The position numbers and the translations under genes are program-made. Source: Franconibacter helveticus LMG 23732 (GTDB lineage Bacteria > Pseudomonadota > Gammaproteobacteria > Enterobacterales > Enterobacteriaceae). Taken from it: a DNA stretch of 64,000 nt. This document shows, piece after piece, positions 28,165-37,704 of the stretch. Location of the stretch: NCBI RefSeq assembly GCF_000463115.2, contig NZ_AWFX01000009.1:1-64000 (forward strand), in the 5' to 3' direction. Numbering within the stretch: the stretch's first letter is position 1; each line of letters opens with the position of its first letter. The notes below the pieces were generated by a model that was not told the origin of the DNA, did no database searches, and saw only the letters and a program-made list of their open reading frames with translations.

Positions 28165-30090
28165 TTACTGGGCAGGGGCAGGCTGAACCTGTCCATCTTT
28201 CAGCGGCGCGGCCGCTGCGTTGGCACTGTCTGCTGCGTTGGCATTGCCTGCTGCGTTGGTATTGTCTGCTGCGCTCTGCGGCTGGCTGTTGTTGACCGGC
28301 TTCGCCGTTTCAGCCGACGCACTGTCGGCGGAAGCGGATGCCGGTTCGCTCTGCGCGGCGTTGCCCGTCAGCGGCTGGCTGGTTTTATCCTGCAAAGGCT
28401 TCGCGTCGCCGGCAGCAAGGCTTGCCGCCGGGCGCGTTTCCGGCACGTTGTCGCATGGCGTTTTCTCGCCGCACAGCATATCCAGCATCTTCAGCGTGAC
28501 GCCGTTGCTCCAGCCAAAGCCATCCTGCAACGGGTATTCACCGCCGCCGCCGCCCGTGCCGGTGGTGGTGACATCATATTTCTCCACCAGCTTCTGTTCG
28601 CGGTTGTAGGTGTGCTGCACGTTAGTGAGGAAGCGCCAGGTGACGTCCATCGCCAGATCTTTATGGCCGTAGTTATCAAGCCCCACGGTCGCGACCCATT
28701 GCAGCGGCGCCCAGCCGTTGGGCGCGTCCCACTGCTGGCCGGTTTTTTGCGTGGTGGTCAGCACGCCGCCCGCTTTAAGCAGCTGAGACTGGGTGGCGGC
28801 AGCGACTTTATCAGCGCGATCCTGCGCGGCCGCCTTCACGTACAGCGGAAAGAGCGCGGCGGCGGTAAGCTGGTCGCGCACGGCGTTGCGGCGCAGATCG
28901 TAATCGGCGTACCAGCCGCGCTTGTCGTTCCACAGGTTCGCTTCAATAGCCTGCTGGCGCTTGTTGGCAAGCTCGTCATACTGCGCCGCCCCGGCGTTAT
29001 CGCCTGCCGCTTTGCTGGCGCGGGCAAGGGTTTTTTCCAGCTGGTACATCAGGGCGTTTAAATCCACCGGCACAATGGAAGTGGTGTGGATCGTGCCAAG
29101 TTTTTCCGGGTTATCCATCCAGCGCGAGCTGAAATCCCAGCCGGAAGCCGCGCCAGCGCGCAGATCGCGGTAAATCTCGGTGGCCGGGCGGTCCGGGTTG
29201 TTTTTGGCGGTGGTGACGTCGTCAAGCCAGGACTCGGTGCGCGGCGTGTCGCGGTCATCCCAGTAGCGGTTTAGCAGCGAGCCATCTTTGAGTTTCACCA
29301 CCCGCTTGCTGGCGCTGCCGTTGGCCAGGGCATCGCTGCCTTCCATCCAGTAAGCGTATTCCGCTTTAAGCTGCGGCAGATACGTTTTCAGCGTCTCATC
29401 ACCCTCTTTGGTCGCCAGCAACTCCACCATAAACGCGAAGAACGGCGGCTGCGAACGGCTCAGGTAGTAGCTGCGGTTGCCGTTCGGGATATGTCCCCAG
29501 GCATCAATTTCATGGGCGAAGTTATCGACCATATCCTGCACTTTATCCCAGTGACCGCTCTCGGCGAGCCCCAGCATGGTGAAGTAGCTGTCCCAGTAAT
29601 AGACTTCGCGAAAGCGTCCGCCCGGCACCACGTAAGGTTTGGGCAGCGGCAGCAGCGAATCCCATTTGCCGGCGGTATCGGTGGTGCGGGTCAGCACTGG
29701 CCACAGGTCGTCGATATGCGCCCGCAGGCTCTGGCCGGCAGGCGGCACATATTTTTCTCCAGCGGCAGGCAGGGTGAAGTTCACATCCACGAAGTGGCGC
29801 AGGTCAAAGCCGGACTGATTACGCTGCATGCGGTAGTCAGCCAGAATCATCAGCGGATCGCCCTTCGGCACCGCGTCGGCGAAGGTTTTCTGGTCCGGGA
29901 AAAGTTTGGCGCTTTGCACATCGGTAAACAGCGGTCCCAGCAGCGCATCGGGGGGCTGCGGGAAGGTGCGGGCCGCAGGCGCCTCTTCTGCGCCAGCGGG
30001 CAGCGCGGTGAAGGCCAGCAGCGCGCCGCTAAGGCCAAGCTGTATGGCGAGCAGGAGCGTCCGTGGTCGGCGCAACAGGGGTTTGGTCAT
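28165..30090 (-). CDS. treA: Periplasmic trehalase TreA with extended C-terminal tail
   Basis: TreA splits trehalose to two glucose in the periplasm. The 641-residue precursor has a signal peptide (cleavage after PAGA, about residue 34) and the GH37 signatures [15 protein letters not shown] and [13 protein letters not shown], with [10 protein letters not shown] near 530. E. coli TreA has 565 residues; the extra part is a low-complexity tail of about 85 residues after CDNVPETRP, made mostly of Ala, Asn, Ser, Pro and Gln, coded partly by an 18-bp tandem repeat. The tail is probably disordered and dispensable for catalysis. Confidence 0.95.
   Translation of the reverse strand: MTKPLLRRPRTLLLAIQLGLSGALLAFTALPAGAEEAPAARTFPQPPDALLGPLFTDVQSAKLFPDQKTFADAVPKGDPLMILADYRMQRNQSGFDLRHFVDVNFTLPAAGEKYVPPAGQSLRAHIDDLWPVLTRTTDTAGKWDSLLPLPKPYVVPGGRFREVYYWDSYFTMLGLAESGHWDKVQDMVDNFAHEIDAWGHIPNGNRSYYLSRSQPPFFAFMVELLATKEGDETLKTYLPQLKAEYAYWMEGSDALANGSASKRVVKLKDGSLLNRYWDDRDTPRTESWLDDVTTAKNNPDRPATEIYRDLRAGAASGWDFSSRWMDNPEKLGTIHTTSIVPVDLNALMYQLEKTLARASKAAGDNAGAAQYDELANKRQQAIEANLWNDKRGWYADYDLRRNAVRDQLTAAALFPLYVKAAAQDRADKVAAATQSQLLKAGGVLTTTQKTGQQWDAPNGWAPLQWVATVGLDNYGHKDLAMDVTWRFLTNVQHTYNREQKLVEKYDVTTTGTGGGGGEYPLQDGFGWSNGVTLKMLDMLCGEKTPCDNVPETRPAASLAAGDAKPLQDKTSQPLTGNAAQSEPASASADSASAETAKPVNNSQPQSAADNTNAAGNANAADSANAAAAPLKDGQVQPAPAQ
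28214..28273. repeat. 18-bp tandem repeat in treA
   Basis: Three near-identical 18-bp units (28214-28231, 28232-28249, 28250-28267) plus six bases of a fourth differ at two or three positions. They code six-residue Asn/Ala units in the TreA tail. Being a multiple of three, copy changes would keep the frame. Confidence 0.85.
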
Positions 30091-30442
30091 CGATTCTTCT
30101 CCTTATCGAATGCGCAGCCAGGGACGCTGCGATCAAGCCTATGAAAACCTTAGACGAATATCGACGAGACGAGGACCGCAGGGAGCCCTTTTTGCCGCTT
30201 TTCGTTTTTCCGGCACCTATATCGCGCGGAAAATCGCCAGGCGGAAGATGCCTCGTGACGTCGAGAATACGCTCGCTTTACGCCGCGCGTAAACCAGTCA
30301 GCCTTGTTTGTCCGGGTTCAGCGGCTGGAAAACTGCGCATAGCATGCCGTCCGGCTGACGCCTGCGCTGTCAGCCGGACGAATGAGCAGAAAAAAGACGG
30401 CCAGGCGAAAGGGATGAAGAGAGGAGAGAGGCGGGCGCCGCC
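30091..30442. other. treA upstream region
   Basis: No gene seen. The right end has a perfect 12-bp inverted repeat (30348-30359 with 30369-30380) that could act at the 3' end of the leftward BLUF-EAL message. The left part should hold the treA promoter; I could not place it with certainty. Confidence 0.5.
30348..30380. repeat. Perfect 12-bp inverted repeat, REP-like
   Basis: Arms CGTCCGGCTGAC and GTCAGCCGGACG enclose nine bases. It has no U-run, and its sequence is not the E. coli REP consensus. It lies 62 bases past the BLUF-EAL stop codon. Confidence 0.5.
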
Positions 30443-31663
30443 TCAGGCGGCGTTATCAGGCCAGGCGACAGGCGGCACGCCGTTGAGAAGCGGACGGGCG
30501 AAAAGGTAGCCCTGAAAACGCTGAATACCCGCCGCCTGCAACCAGCACCACTCTTCAACCTTTTCGACCCCTTCGGCGACAATGGTAATTTCCAGCGCCG
30601 CGCAGCAGTTGATAATCGCCTGCACGATAGCCTGCTTCGGGCCGTTAATATGGATATCGCTTACCAGCGTGCGGTCGAGCTTGAGCTTTTCCGGCTGAAA
30701 TTTCGACAGCAGCGAAAGCCCGGCGAAGCCGGAGCCAAAATCGTCTATCGCCAGCGCGATGCCCGCCGAGCGAAGCTGGCGGATGGCAATAACAAACTCG
30801 TCGAAGCGGGAGATAACTTCATCTTCGGTAACTTCCACCACCACCTGCTCGGGAATAAGCCCGTTGCGGGCAATCTGATCAAGCAGGATGCCGACGGCGT
30901 TCGGCACCATCACCAGCGACATCGGCAGCAAATTCACGGCGATTTTGTGATTGCCGATACCGATGCGTTTCGCCAGCGCGAAAGCATAATTTTTGGAAAG
31001 CAGATCCGCCTCATAAACTTTTTCCGGGGCGACAGAGGCGAAATAGTCCGCAGGCGAACCGCCGTCGGTGCCGCGGATGAGAGCTTCCAGCGAGCTTATC
31101 TGTCCGCGCAGCGGCTCCACGATAGGCTGCAAAGCGAACTGGCAAGGCTGGCCTGGGATAAGATCCATGGGAAGGGAAAAGGGGTTTTCGCGGGTGGCGA
31201 AGCGCCAGTTTCCGCTGTCCGGGCAGGGCAGCAGGTGCGCGCGCCAGTGGCCTTCGACAAAAGAGCGGATAAATTTCAGCGCCCGGTCATCATAGGCGAG
31301 GTTATAGCGGGAAGTGCCTTTTTGCAGCACCGCTTCAAGAATGGAGCCCTGGGCATACCGGCGCGTGTCGAACAGTTCCATGCCCAGGTTGCCGAAGCGG
31401 CGCAGCGGCGCGTAATCGCGCATTAATTCTACCAGGTTGCAGTGGCGCGGGTCGCGGCGAATACTGCCGTAAACCTGGTTCACCGCGCTTTCCGCGCCTT
31501 CGAGCACCTGAAGGAAATAGTCGCCATCGAAAAGCAAAATGCCGGTGATTTCCAGCGCCGCGTTGCGCGCCTGCGCTTTGGTCACAATCTGGTTTAACTC
31601 TTTAACACTGCACGCAGGGCTCAGGCGGCTGCGATAAATCAGGGTCGATAACATGCTTTTCAT
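30443..31663 (-). CDS. BLUF-EAL blue-light photoreceptor, BlrP1-like c-di-GMP phosphodiesterase
   Basis: Residues 4-95 form a BLUF flavin domain (LIYRS with the photoactive Tyr, FLQVLEG with the Gln). The EAL domain fills about 165-400. Unlike E. coli BluF, whose EAL domain is degenerate and acts as an antirepressor, this protein keeps the usual active-site motifs: SLEALIRG, AVNLLPMS, VEVTEDEVI, AIDDFGSGFAGL, KLDRTLV and VAEGVE. It also shares the linker LIPGQPCQFALQ with Klebsiella BlrP1, a light-activated c-di-GMP phosphodiesterase. Start could be 31663 or the third codon after it (31654). Confidence 0.88.
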   Translation of the reverse strand: MKSMLSTLIYRSRLSPACSVKELNQIVTKAQARNAALEITGILLFDGDYFLQVLEGAESAVNQVYGSIRRDPRHCNLVELMRDYAPLRRFGNLGMELFDTRRYAQGSILEAVLQKGTSRYNLAYDDRALKFIRSFVEGHWRAHLLPCPDSGNWRFATRENPFSLPMDLIPGQPCQFALQPIVEPLRGQISSLEALIRGTDGGSPADYFASVAPEKVYEADLLSKNYAFALAKRIGIGNHKIAVNLLPMSLVMVPNAVGILLDQIARNGLIPEQVVVEVTEDEVISRFDEFVIAIRQLRSAGIALAIDDFGSGFAGLSLLSKFQPEKLKLDRTLVSDIHINGPKQAIVQAIINCCAALEITIVAEGVEKVEEWCWLQAAGIQRFQGYLFARPLLNGVPPVAWPDNAA

Positions 31664-32050
31664 TCCGTTAAGCTCGCTGATAACCCCGAAACGCTTCGCC
31701 AGAGGCGGCGCGTTGCAGGTTACTGAGGCATATTTGCGTTAAGTTTCGGATCAGAAAGCGTAATAAAGTCAGACTGTTCCCATAGCAGGCTGGCCCGCAT
31801 TGTGCGGACGAAAGGATACTAACACTCACTGGCGACAACGTGAACGGCTCTTACTGTAAAAGCGGAAAAAGTTAAGCGATGCTTCAGGATTGCCGTGCGC
31901 AGGCCGTGGACGAAAAGGCGGCAGGATCGGCAAAAAAAAGCCCCGCCAGCAGTCGGGGCAAACCAAAAACGCGCCGGAGTCGCAGCCAGCCGGCGCAAAA
32001 GGAGAACGAAGCGTAATGCAATGAGCCTGCCCGCAGACAGGCTCGCGTAC
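31664..32050. other. Intergenic between photoreceptor and broken autotransporter
   Basis: No supported gene. It contains the photoreceptor promoter region and, at 31932-31959, a terminator for the leftward autotransporter: a 6-bp GC stem (31940-31945 with 31954-31959) followed on the minus strand by T8. Confidence 0.6.
31932..31959 (-). terminator. Terminator after autotransporter pseudogene
   Basis: Stem GCCCCG/CGGGGC with an 8-base loop and eight T on the minus strand. Confidence 0.8.
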
Positions 32051-34035
32051 TCAGAAGCGCATGCTCAGGCCCGCCTGTACGCTGGCGTCGTTATCCACGT
32101 CGCCCGTACCGTAATAAACCCCGGCGTTAAGGCTGACGTTTTTATTAACGGTCGCCGTCATAGCTGGCGCTCAGCGCCTCGGTCATGCCGGTAGTCGCGC
32201 CGGTCACGTTGTGCGCGGACAGGTTGTAACGCATGTCGCCCCAGGTAACGGCGCCGTCGGCAAACAGGCCCCAGTTGCGCTCGTGCAGCGCCTGCTGCCA
32301 GCCGCCGTACAGGCTATAGAAGTTGCCGTAAACGGTGTTTTTAAAGGTATTCGCGCCGCCGCTGTTGCTTTGCGTGCGGTTGCGGGCGTAACCGAGCGCG
32401 ATGCCGGCGCTGACCGCATCGCCGTTATCAAGCCGGGTGGTCCAGTCCACGCCGCCCTGCATCCCCTGCATTACGCTTTTGTAATCCACGTCGTCGCTGT
32501 AGTCGCCGTTCTGGTAGAGAAAATCGCCCCAGACCTGCGCCCCTTCCTGCACGCCGTTATAAAGGTTTGATGCATAAAGCGTATCAAGACGGCTGAACAG
32601 GTCGTCCGCCATCGCGCCGCCAGATTGTTTAGCCGCATCGAGTCCGGCAATCATCCCCTGCACATCGCTCGCCAGCGCATGGCGGTTGCTGTTCGGGACG
32701 GCGGAATATGTCGTGACGTCAGGCGTCATTTGCTGCGCATCTGCGCCAATCACAATCTCGTTGCTGTAGTTCCACGCGCCGCTGCGGTTGGTGACCTGCT
32801 TCTCGCCATTTTGGAAGTTCACGTCCAGCGCCTGCTGTACCGAAGCGGGCACTGACGGCGCGGCTTTCAACAACGTTGCCGGTCATCTGGCTGTTACTGG
32901 CCAGCGAAACCGACGCGTTCGTGCTGGCGGTAGTGATATCGCCATTCACGGCGGCGCCGTTTTGCACGGCGATCGAGGTATCGCCAGCCGCATTTTTTCC
33001 TTTAATGCTGCCGTTCAGCGTACTGTTGTCGATGACAATCTGCGTGGCGCTGTTGCCTGCCAGCATAATATCGCCGTCCAGCAGGCTGCGGTTAGCCAGG
33101 CTGACCGCCGACGCGCCGCCGTCGTTCATCACGGCGACATCGCCAGTCACATGGCTGTTATCCAGCGCGACACGGGTGTTTTGCGTGCCGTAAACGCCCA
33201 CGGCGATAGTGTTATTCAGCAGCTCCGGATCAATAACAATGTCTTTGCCGGTAACGGCATTAAAAAGGGAGATAATTTTTGTGATGTCGCCGTCTACCGT
33301 CTGGGCGGCGCGGTTATTAGTGGCATCCACGGCGCTGTTTGTTAGCGCAACGGAAGCATCGGCCTGATAACTTGCCGCCATAATCGTGCCGGTATTGATC
33401 GCGCTGTCTGCCACGCTCACATTATTCGCGCCGCTGCCAGCGGTAAAAATAGAGCCGTTAATCTGGCTGCCGTTAGTAATGGAAATGGCATGGTTGCCGG
33501 CGTCGCGGGCGTCAATATAAATAGCCGCCCCCATCATATAATCTTTATCGCTGCTTTTGGCATAAGTGCCATAAGCGGTGCCCTGTTGCTGGCCGTTCAG
33601 CGTGGAATGGTCAACCGTAATATTGATATTGGTCGCCTGGTCTTTATCGCCCGCTTCAATCATGTCGGTCGTCGCGCCGTTTTGCAGCGTAATATTCACC
33701 GTGCCGCCCATGCCGCCATGAATATAAGTGCCGGACATATTTGTGCCGGAAACCACCAGCGATTCGGTATCTTCTGCGGTTTTACGGTCATACATATAGA
33801 TGGCGTCGCTGTTCGATTGGTCCGACATGATCGCCGAGCCGTTAGCGCCATCCACAAACAGCGTATCTTTACCCGTTTTATCATCGCTTTCGCGCAGGCC
33901 GCAGGTGGTTGTCTGTCCCTCAGCGCATAGGGTGGCGGGGATAACGCTCTTCGCCAGTGCGGAAGAGGAGGAGGCAGCAACCAGCGCCAGGAAAATACAT
34001 TTTGCCAGTGCAGTTTTCTTTAAGTTCTTATTCAT
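32051..34035 (-). pseudogene. Autotransporter adhesin, broken by two frameshifts
   Basis: The first part (34035 to about 32870) has a signal peptide ending SALA and a beta-helix passenger with repeats like VSLANRSLLDGDIMLAGNSA. Near 32870 the frame shifts: the continuation LKAAPSVPASVQQALDVNF through the linker and the start of the barrel (ALASDVQGM, VWGDFLYQNGDY, LYGGWQQ) lies in another frame to 32145. Near 32150 it shifts again, and the barrel end VSLNAGVYYGTGDV to SMRF lies in the third frame, ending at 32051. Between ASYDGD and VNKNVSL about 80-120 residues usual for such barrels are missing, so the second lesion is probably a deletion. It should not make a functional surface protein. 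Confidence 0.85.
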
Positions 34036-34518
34036 TATTCATCCCTATGAGTCGTTCCTGAGCCAGACGCCCTGTTTAACCGAGAAAAGCGGGGCTGGAA
34101 GTAGAGGCGATAACGTCTTTGCGTATCGGGATGGGTTTTTACCGCGTGGGAAAAAGTAAAAAAAGCAGCGGTTATTATTCACTGACATTATGTTTAATAA
34201 CGGCAACAGAACGCGATAGATTAAGAAATTTTGTTGTATATGGTGTGTATAACAAAACTTTGTTAATTCAATAATGTCCAGTTTTGGATTGTTTTTGGGG
34301 CATTTATCTTATGAATATAAAAAGGACTTTTTTGCCGTAAATATGATCGTTAATAAAGTGGGAGTTAATAAAGAAGGCAGTAAACGTTAATAAAATAAAA
34401 GTTCGGCCGGCAGCGAAATATTACGCAGGATACATTTTGTCATAGCTTACTTTTAAGCAAGCAGAACGGGTTATCGGCTACGCCGCTCTGCCTGAAAGGA
34501 AAATAAACGCCGTGAGGA
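34036..34518. other. AT-rich region upstream of autotransporter
   Basis: No gene. The middle is very AT-rich, as for H-NS-bound surface-protein promoters, and contains an imperfect 12-bp dyad with two wobble pairs at 34229-34257 (TTTTGTT and AACAAAA arms). The right end contains the 3' flank of the leftward reductase. Confidence 0.5.
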
Positions 34519-35394
34519 TTATTGCCCTTTCGCGCCAATGGCGTTCAGGGCGTTCAGCGCGTCGTCCGGCAAAACCAGCTGGCTGGCGGCCAGGTTTTCC
34601 CGCAGATGGGCAACGGATGAGGTTCCCGGGATCAACAGTATGTTAGGAGAGCGGCGCAGCAGCCAGGCAAGCGCCACCTGCATCGGCGTCGCTTCCAGGC
34701 GCGCGGCGACATCCGCGAGCGCTGATGACTGCAACGGCGTAAAACCGCCCAGCGGGAAGAAGGGGACGAAGGCAATACCTTCACGCGCCAGTTCATCAAT
34801 CAAGGGGTCGTCCTGGCGTTGGGCAATATTGTAAAGGTTTTGCACGCACACAATTTTCGTCACGCTTTGCGCCTCTTTGACCTGCGTTGGGGTAACGTTG
34901 CTCAGGCCGATGTGCTTCACCAGCCCCTGCTGTTGCAGCCCGGCAAGCGCCGCCAGCGGCGCTTCGATGGAGCCTTCCGCCGGGCCGTGAACATCAAACA
35001 TAATGCGCAGGTTCACCACCTCCAGCACCTCAAGCCGCAGGTTGCGCAGGTTGTCATGCACCGCCCGGGTCAGCCCCTCGGGCGAAAGATCAGGCAGCCA
35101 GCCGCCTTGCGCATCGCGCCGCGCGCCGATCTTCGTCACGATGGTCAGATTATCAGGATACGGATGCAGCGCCTCGCGGATAATCTGGTTGGTAATGTGC
35201 GGGCCATAAAAATCGCTGGTGTCGATGTGGTTTACGCCTCGCTCAACCGCCTCCCGCAGCACCGAAAGCGCGGCATGACGATCTTTTGGCGCGCCGAAAA
35301 CGCCAGGACCGGCAAGCTGCATCGCGCCATAGCCCATGCGCTTCACGCGGCGGCTGCCAAGGGTAAACGTGTCGGGAGTGTCGGTATGGGTCAT
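34519..35394 (-). CDS. pdxI: Aldo/keto reductase, pyridoxal reductase PdxI (YdbC)
   Basis: From the Met at 35394 (MTHTDTPDTFTLGSRRVKRM) the protein has 291 residues and aligns along its length with E. coli YdbC, shown to be an NADPH-dependent pyridoxal reductase and renamed PdxI. Motifs are GYGAMQLAGPGVFG, the catalytic HIDTSDFYG (Tyr) and VTKIGARR (Lys), and PGTSSVAHLRENL at the NADPH site. The frame extends 51 codons further up, across the divergent TetR gene, so the later start is right. The intergenic region has two palindromes that are likely operators for the TetR neighbour. Confidence 0.9.
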   Translation of the reverse strand: MTHTDTPDTFTLGSRRVKRMGYGAMQLAGPGVFGAPKDRHAALSVLREAVERGVNHIDTSDFYGPHITNQIIREALHPYPDNLTIVTKIGARRDAQGGWLPDLSPEGLTRAVHDNLRNLRLEVLEVVNLRIMFDVHGPAEGSIEAPLAALAGLQQQGLVKHIGLSNVTPTQVKEAQSVTKIVCVQNLYNIAQRQDDPLIDELAREGIAFVPFFPLGGFTPLQSSALADVAARLEATPMQVALAWLLRRSPNILLIPGTSSVAHLRENLAASQLVLPDDALNALNAIGAKGQ

Positions 35395-35433
35395 GGTGAT
35401 TGCCTCTTGCTTTATGAGATGCACAGAAGTATA

Positions 35434-35447
35434 TGAAGGATCCTTCA
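35434..35447. promoter_or_regulatory. Palindromic operator candidate 1
   Basis: TGAAGGATCCTTCA is a perfect 14-bp palindrome midway between the divergent pdxI and TetR starts, a typical place for a TetR-family operator. Confidence 0.6.
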
Positions 35448-35451
35448 GCTT

Positions 35452-35467
35452 TAGAATTCGCATTCTA
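35452..35467. promoter_or_regulatory. Palindromic operator candidate 2
   Basis: TAGAAT-TCGC-ATTCTA is a perfect 6-4-6 palindrome that ends on the first base of the TetR start codon, suited to self-repression. Confidence 0.55.
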
Positions 35468-36090
35468 TGACGATGATGAACACCACGCTGAAGCCGCGTA
35501 AAACGCCGCTTCAGGCGCGCTCGACCGCCACGGTGGAGGCGCTGCACACCGCAACCATTCAGGTTTTAACGCGGGAAGGATTAAGCCGCTGCACCACTAC
35601 GCGCGTCGCCCGGCGGGCGGGCATGTCGGTCGGCAGCCTTTATCAGTACTACCCCAACCGCGACGCGCTGCTTGCCGCGGTGCTGGAAAACCATCTGGAC
35701 GGCATCGCCACGGCGGTGGAAACGGTCTGCCGCCAACAGCAGGGCGCGAACACGGCAGAGATGGCCCGCGCGCTGGCGGCCGCGTTTCTCGCCGCGAAGC
35801 TTCGCGACCCGCAGGAGTCGCGGGCGCTGTATGCAGTGGCGGCGGAGCGGGGAGGGGCGCAACAAGCGGCGCAGGCCTATGGACGCATGGCGGCCTCGAT
35901 AACCGCTATGCTGGCGAGCGCCAGCAACAAGACCTTCGCCGACCCGGCGTTAATTGCCACGGTGACGCTAAGCAGCCTTATCGGACCGGTGCGCGCCGTG
36001 CTGGAAGGCCACACGCCGCCTGGGTTTGAGGCGGCCCTTGAGACTCAGCTTATCGTATTGCTGAGCGCCTGGTTACAGGCGGCGGAGTAA
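35467..36090 (+). CDS. TetR/AcrR-family transcriptional regulator
   Basis: The 207-residue protein has a TetR N-terminal HTH (TTTRVARRAGMSVGSLYQYYPNRDALLAAV, about residues 38-67, given here in part as TRVARRAGMSVGSLYQYYPN) and a variable helical ligand domain. It is divergent from pdxI, 72 bases apart, with two palindromes in the gap, so it probably represses pdxI and itself. The effector is unknown; an aldehyde or vitamin B6 form would fit the neighbour, but that is inference. Confidence 0.88.
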   Translation: MTMMNTTLKPRKTPLQARSTATVEALHTATIQVLTREGLSRCTTTRVARRAGMSVGSLYQYYPNRDALLAAVLENHLDGIATAVETVCRQQQGANTAEMARALAAAFLAAKLRDPQESRALYAVAAERGGAQQAAQAYGRMAASITAMLASASNKTFADPALIATVTLSSLIGPVRAVLEGHTPPGFEAALETQLIVLLSAWLQAAE

Positions 36091-36252
36091 ACCGCAAAGG
36101 GTTGAGGGTAAAGCCTGGGTGCAAGGCAGCGGGAACCGACGGGGCGAGTGTGCTCTTCTGCGCGCCAGGCTCAACGGCGCACCGCGCGGCGCTGAACGGT
36201 GCGGTAACGCGCTTTTACCGGTAATAGTTACAACATACTAAAAGAGGCTTAA

Positions 36253-36278
36253 GCCGGCGCCTGTATCAGGGCGCCGGC
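36253..36278 (-). terminator. Stem-loop after D-amino-acid enzyme gene
   Basis: A perfect 9-bp GC stem (36253-36261 with 36270-36278) lies just past the stop codon of the leftward PLP enzyme. There is no clear U-run. Confidence 0.55.
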
Positions 36279-36282
36279 AACA

Positions 36283-37503
36283 TCAAAACAGCGTATCCAG
36301 TTCGTCTGTCACGTTGTAATCGTCATCCACCAGCAGCAGCGTTTTCCATTTGTCGAACGTCAGGCAGGGGTGCGAGGTGCCGAACACCAGAATATCGCCC
36401 ACCTCAACCTGCGCGTCGGCGCTGAGTTCCACCATGCAGTGCTGGTCCATGATCCCGACGCTGGTAACCGAATGCGGCGCCAGCGCCAGCGGCTCTCCAT
36501 CGCGATAATGGGCGACGGGCTGCGGCAGTCCCGCATCAAAGGCGCAGTCGCGCTTGCCGAAATTCACCACTGCGCGGCCCGCTTCCGGCACCGACTGCAC
36601 TATCGCCACCAGTTCAAGCGCGGAAGTCAGGTCGCCGCCGAGATCGCAGGCGATGCTGTCGCGAGCCATCAGTGCCTGCTGCGCCCCGGCATAAATGCCC
36701 CGATCGTGAGTGATATAACAGCCGGGGCGAATAACAATGCGGCATTGCGAAGGTTTTTCAACGCTCAGCCAGACGTTGCACACCACGTCATACCAGACGG
36801 TGCCTGCGCCGGTAAGAATAAACTCGCCATCAACAAACTTTTCCATGGCGCAGGCGAGCTGCGCGGCTTCGCGTAATAGCGCTTCCACCTGCGGCTGCGG
36901 GTTATCGCCGTGCAGAACGCCTTCATATAACTCCAGCCCGCGCAGGCGCAGCCCTGGCATCTGCGCTATTTTTTGCGCCAGCGTCAGCGCCGCCTCGCTG
37001 CTGCGACAACCGCAGCGCCCGCCCGCCACGCCCAGCTCCACCATGACATCCAGCGTCTGGTTTTGCGCGCTGAAAAAATCAGAAAGCTGGCGGGCGTTAG
37101 CCAGGCTATCCACGCAGCAAAGGTAATCCGCCTGGTGATAGTGCTGTTTTAGCTGAGAAACCACCGCCATATTCGCTTTGCCGACAAGCTGGTTCACCAT
37201 CAGCACCCGCGTTATACCGCTCGCCATCGCCACACTCGCCTGCCAGGCGGTGCCGACGCCAATCGCCCATGCGCCCGCCGCCTGCTGCGCCTGGAAGATC
37301 CATGGCGTCATGGTGGTTTTGCCATGCGGCGCCAGGGAGACGCCGCGCGCATCCGCATAACGCTGCATCCAGTCAATATTGTTAAGCAGGGCCGATTTTT
37401 TAATGACAGCGGCAGGTAAACAGACCTCTTCTTTGAGCACGTTAGCCGGGGCGCGCATGCACGCCGCTTTGTGGGGTATCAACGTATCGGAGTGATATTT
37501 CAT
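36283..37503 (-). CDS. PLP-dependent D-amino acid dehydratase/deaminase (DSD1/D-threonine aldolase family)
   Basis: The 406 residues have the alanine-racemase barrel with PLP lysine in LAPHGKTTMTP (Lys62) and a C-terminal D-serine-dehydratase-like domain with the metal ligands of the eukaryotic-type enzyme (His in MDQHCMVEL; His and Cys in SHPCLTFDKW). Family members deaminate D-serine or cleave D-threonine. The gene is divergent from a deacylase-RidA-symporter set, so its substrate is probably the D-amino acid released by the deacylase. Exact substrate is unknown. Confidence 0.85.
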   Translation of the reverse strand: MKYHSDTLIPHKAACMRAPANVLKEEVCLPAAVIKKSALLNNIDWMQRYADARGVSLAPHGKTTMTPWIFQAQQAAGAWAIGVGTAWQASVAMASGITRVLMVNQLVGKANMAVVSQLKQHYHQADYLCCVDSLANARQLSDFFSAQNQTLDVMVELGVAGGRCGCRSSEAALTLAQKIAQMPGLRLRGLELYEGVLHGDNPQPQVEALLREAAQLACAMEKFVDGEFILTGAGTVWYDVVCNVWLSVEKPSQCRIVIRPGCYITHDRGIYAGAQQALMARDSIACDLGGDLTSALELVAIVQSVPEAGRAVVNFGKRDCAFDAGLPQPVAHYRDGEPLALAPHSVTSVGIMDQHCMVELSADAQVEVGDILVFGTSHPCLTFDKWKTLLLVDDDYNVTDELDTLF

Positions 37504-37510
37504 AACATAT

Positions 37511-37520
37511 CCTGTACAGG
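37511..37520. promoter_or_regulatory. Palindrome in divergent promoter region
   Basis: CCTGTACAGG is a perfect 10-bp palindrome eight bases before the start of the PLP enzyme gene. It may be an operator for the RpiR regulator encoded at the end of the cluster; it is too short for more certainty. It is not a LexA box, which needs eight bases between CTGT and ACAG. Confidence 0.35.
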
Positions 37521-37704
37521 TTTTGCATGCATTTACATGAGGGTAACATTATTAATTTATTGATATTTAAATATAAAATATGAATATATTGTTGTTCTTG
37601 AATAAAAGTATCAGAAAATCCTCTTACTTTTGCGTAGTCTTCCACTGTTTTTTCGGCTTGTAAATGCTTAACTTGTGGTCAGAGCAAAAAGGGAGCGAAA
37701 GGCT

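Noticed and set aside
32145..32873. Separate 242-residue outer-membrane protein gene
   Set aside because: It is the barrel part of the autotransporter in a shifted frame, without its own ribosome site or signal peptide and with the barrel end in yet another frame.
37511..37520. LexA box before the PLP enzyme gene
   Set aside because: CTGT and ACAG are directly joined as part of CCTGTACAGG; the eight-base spacer needed by LexA is missing.
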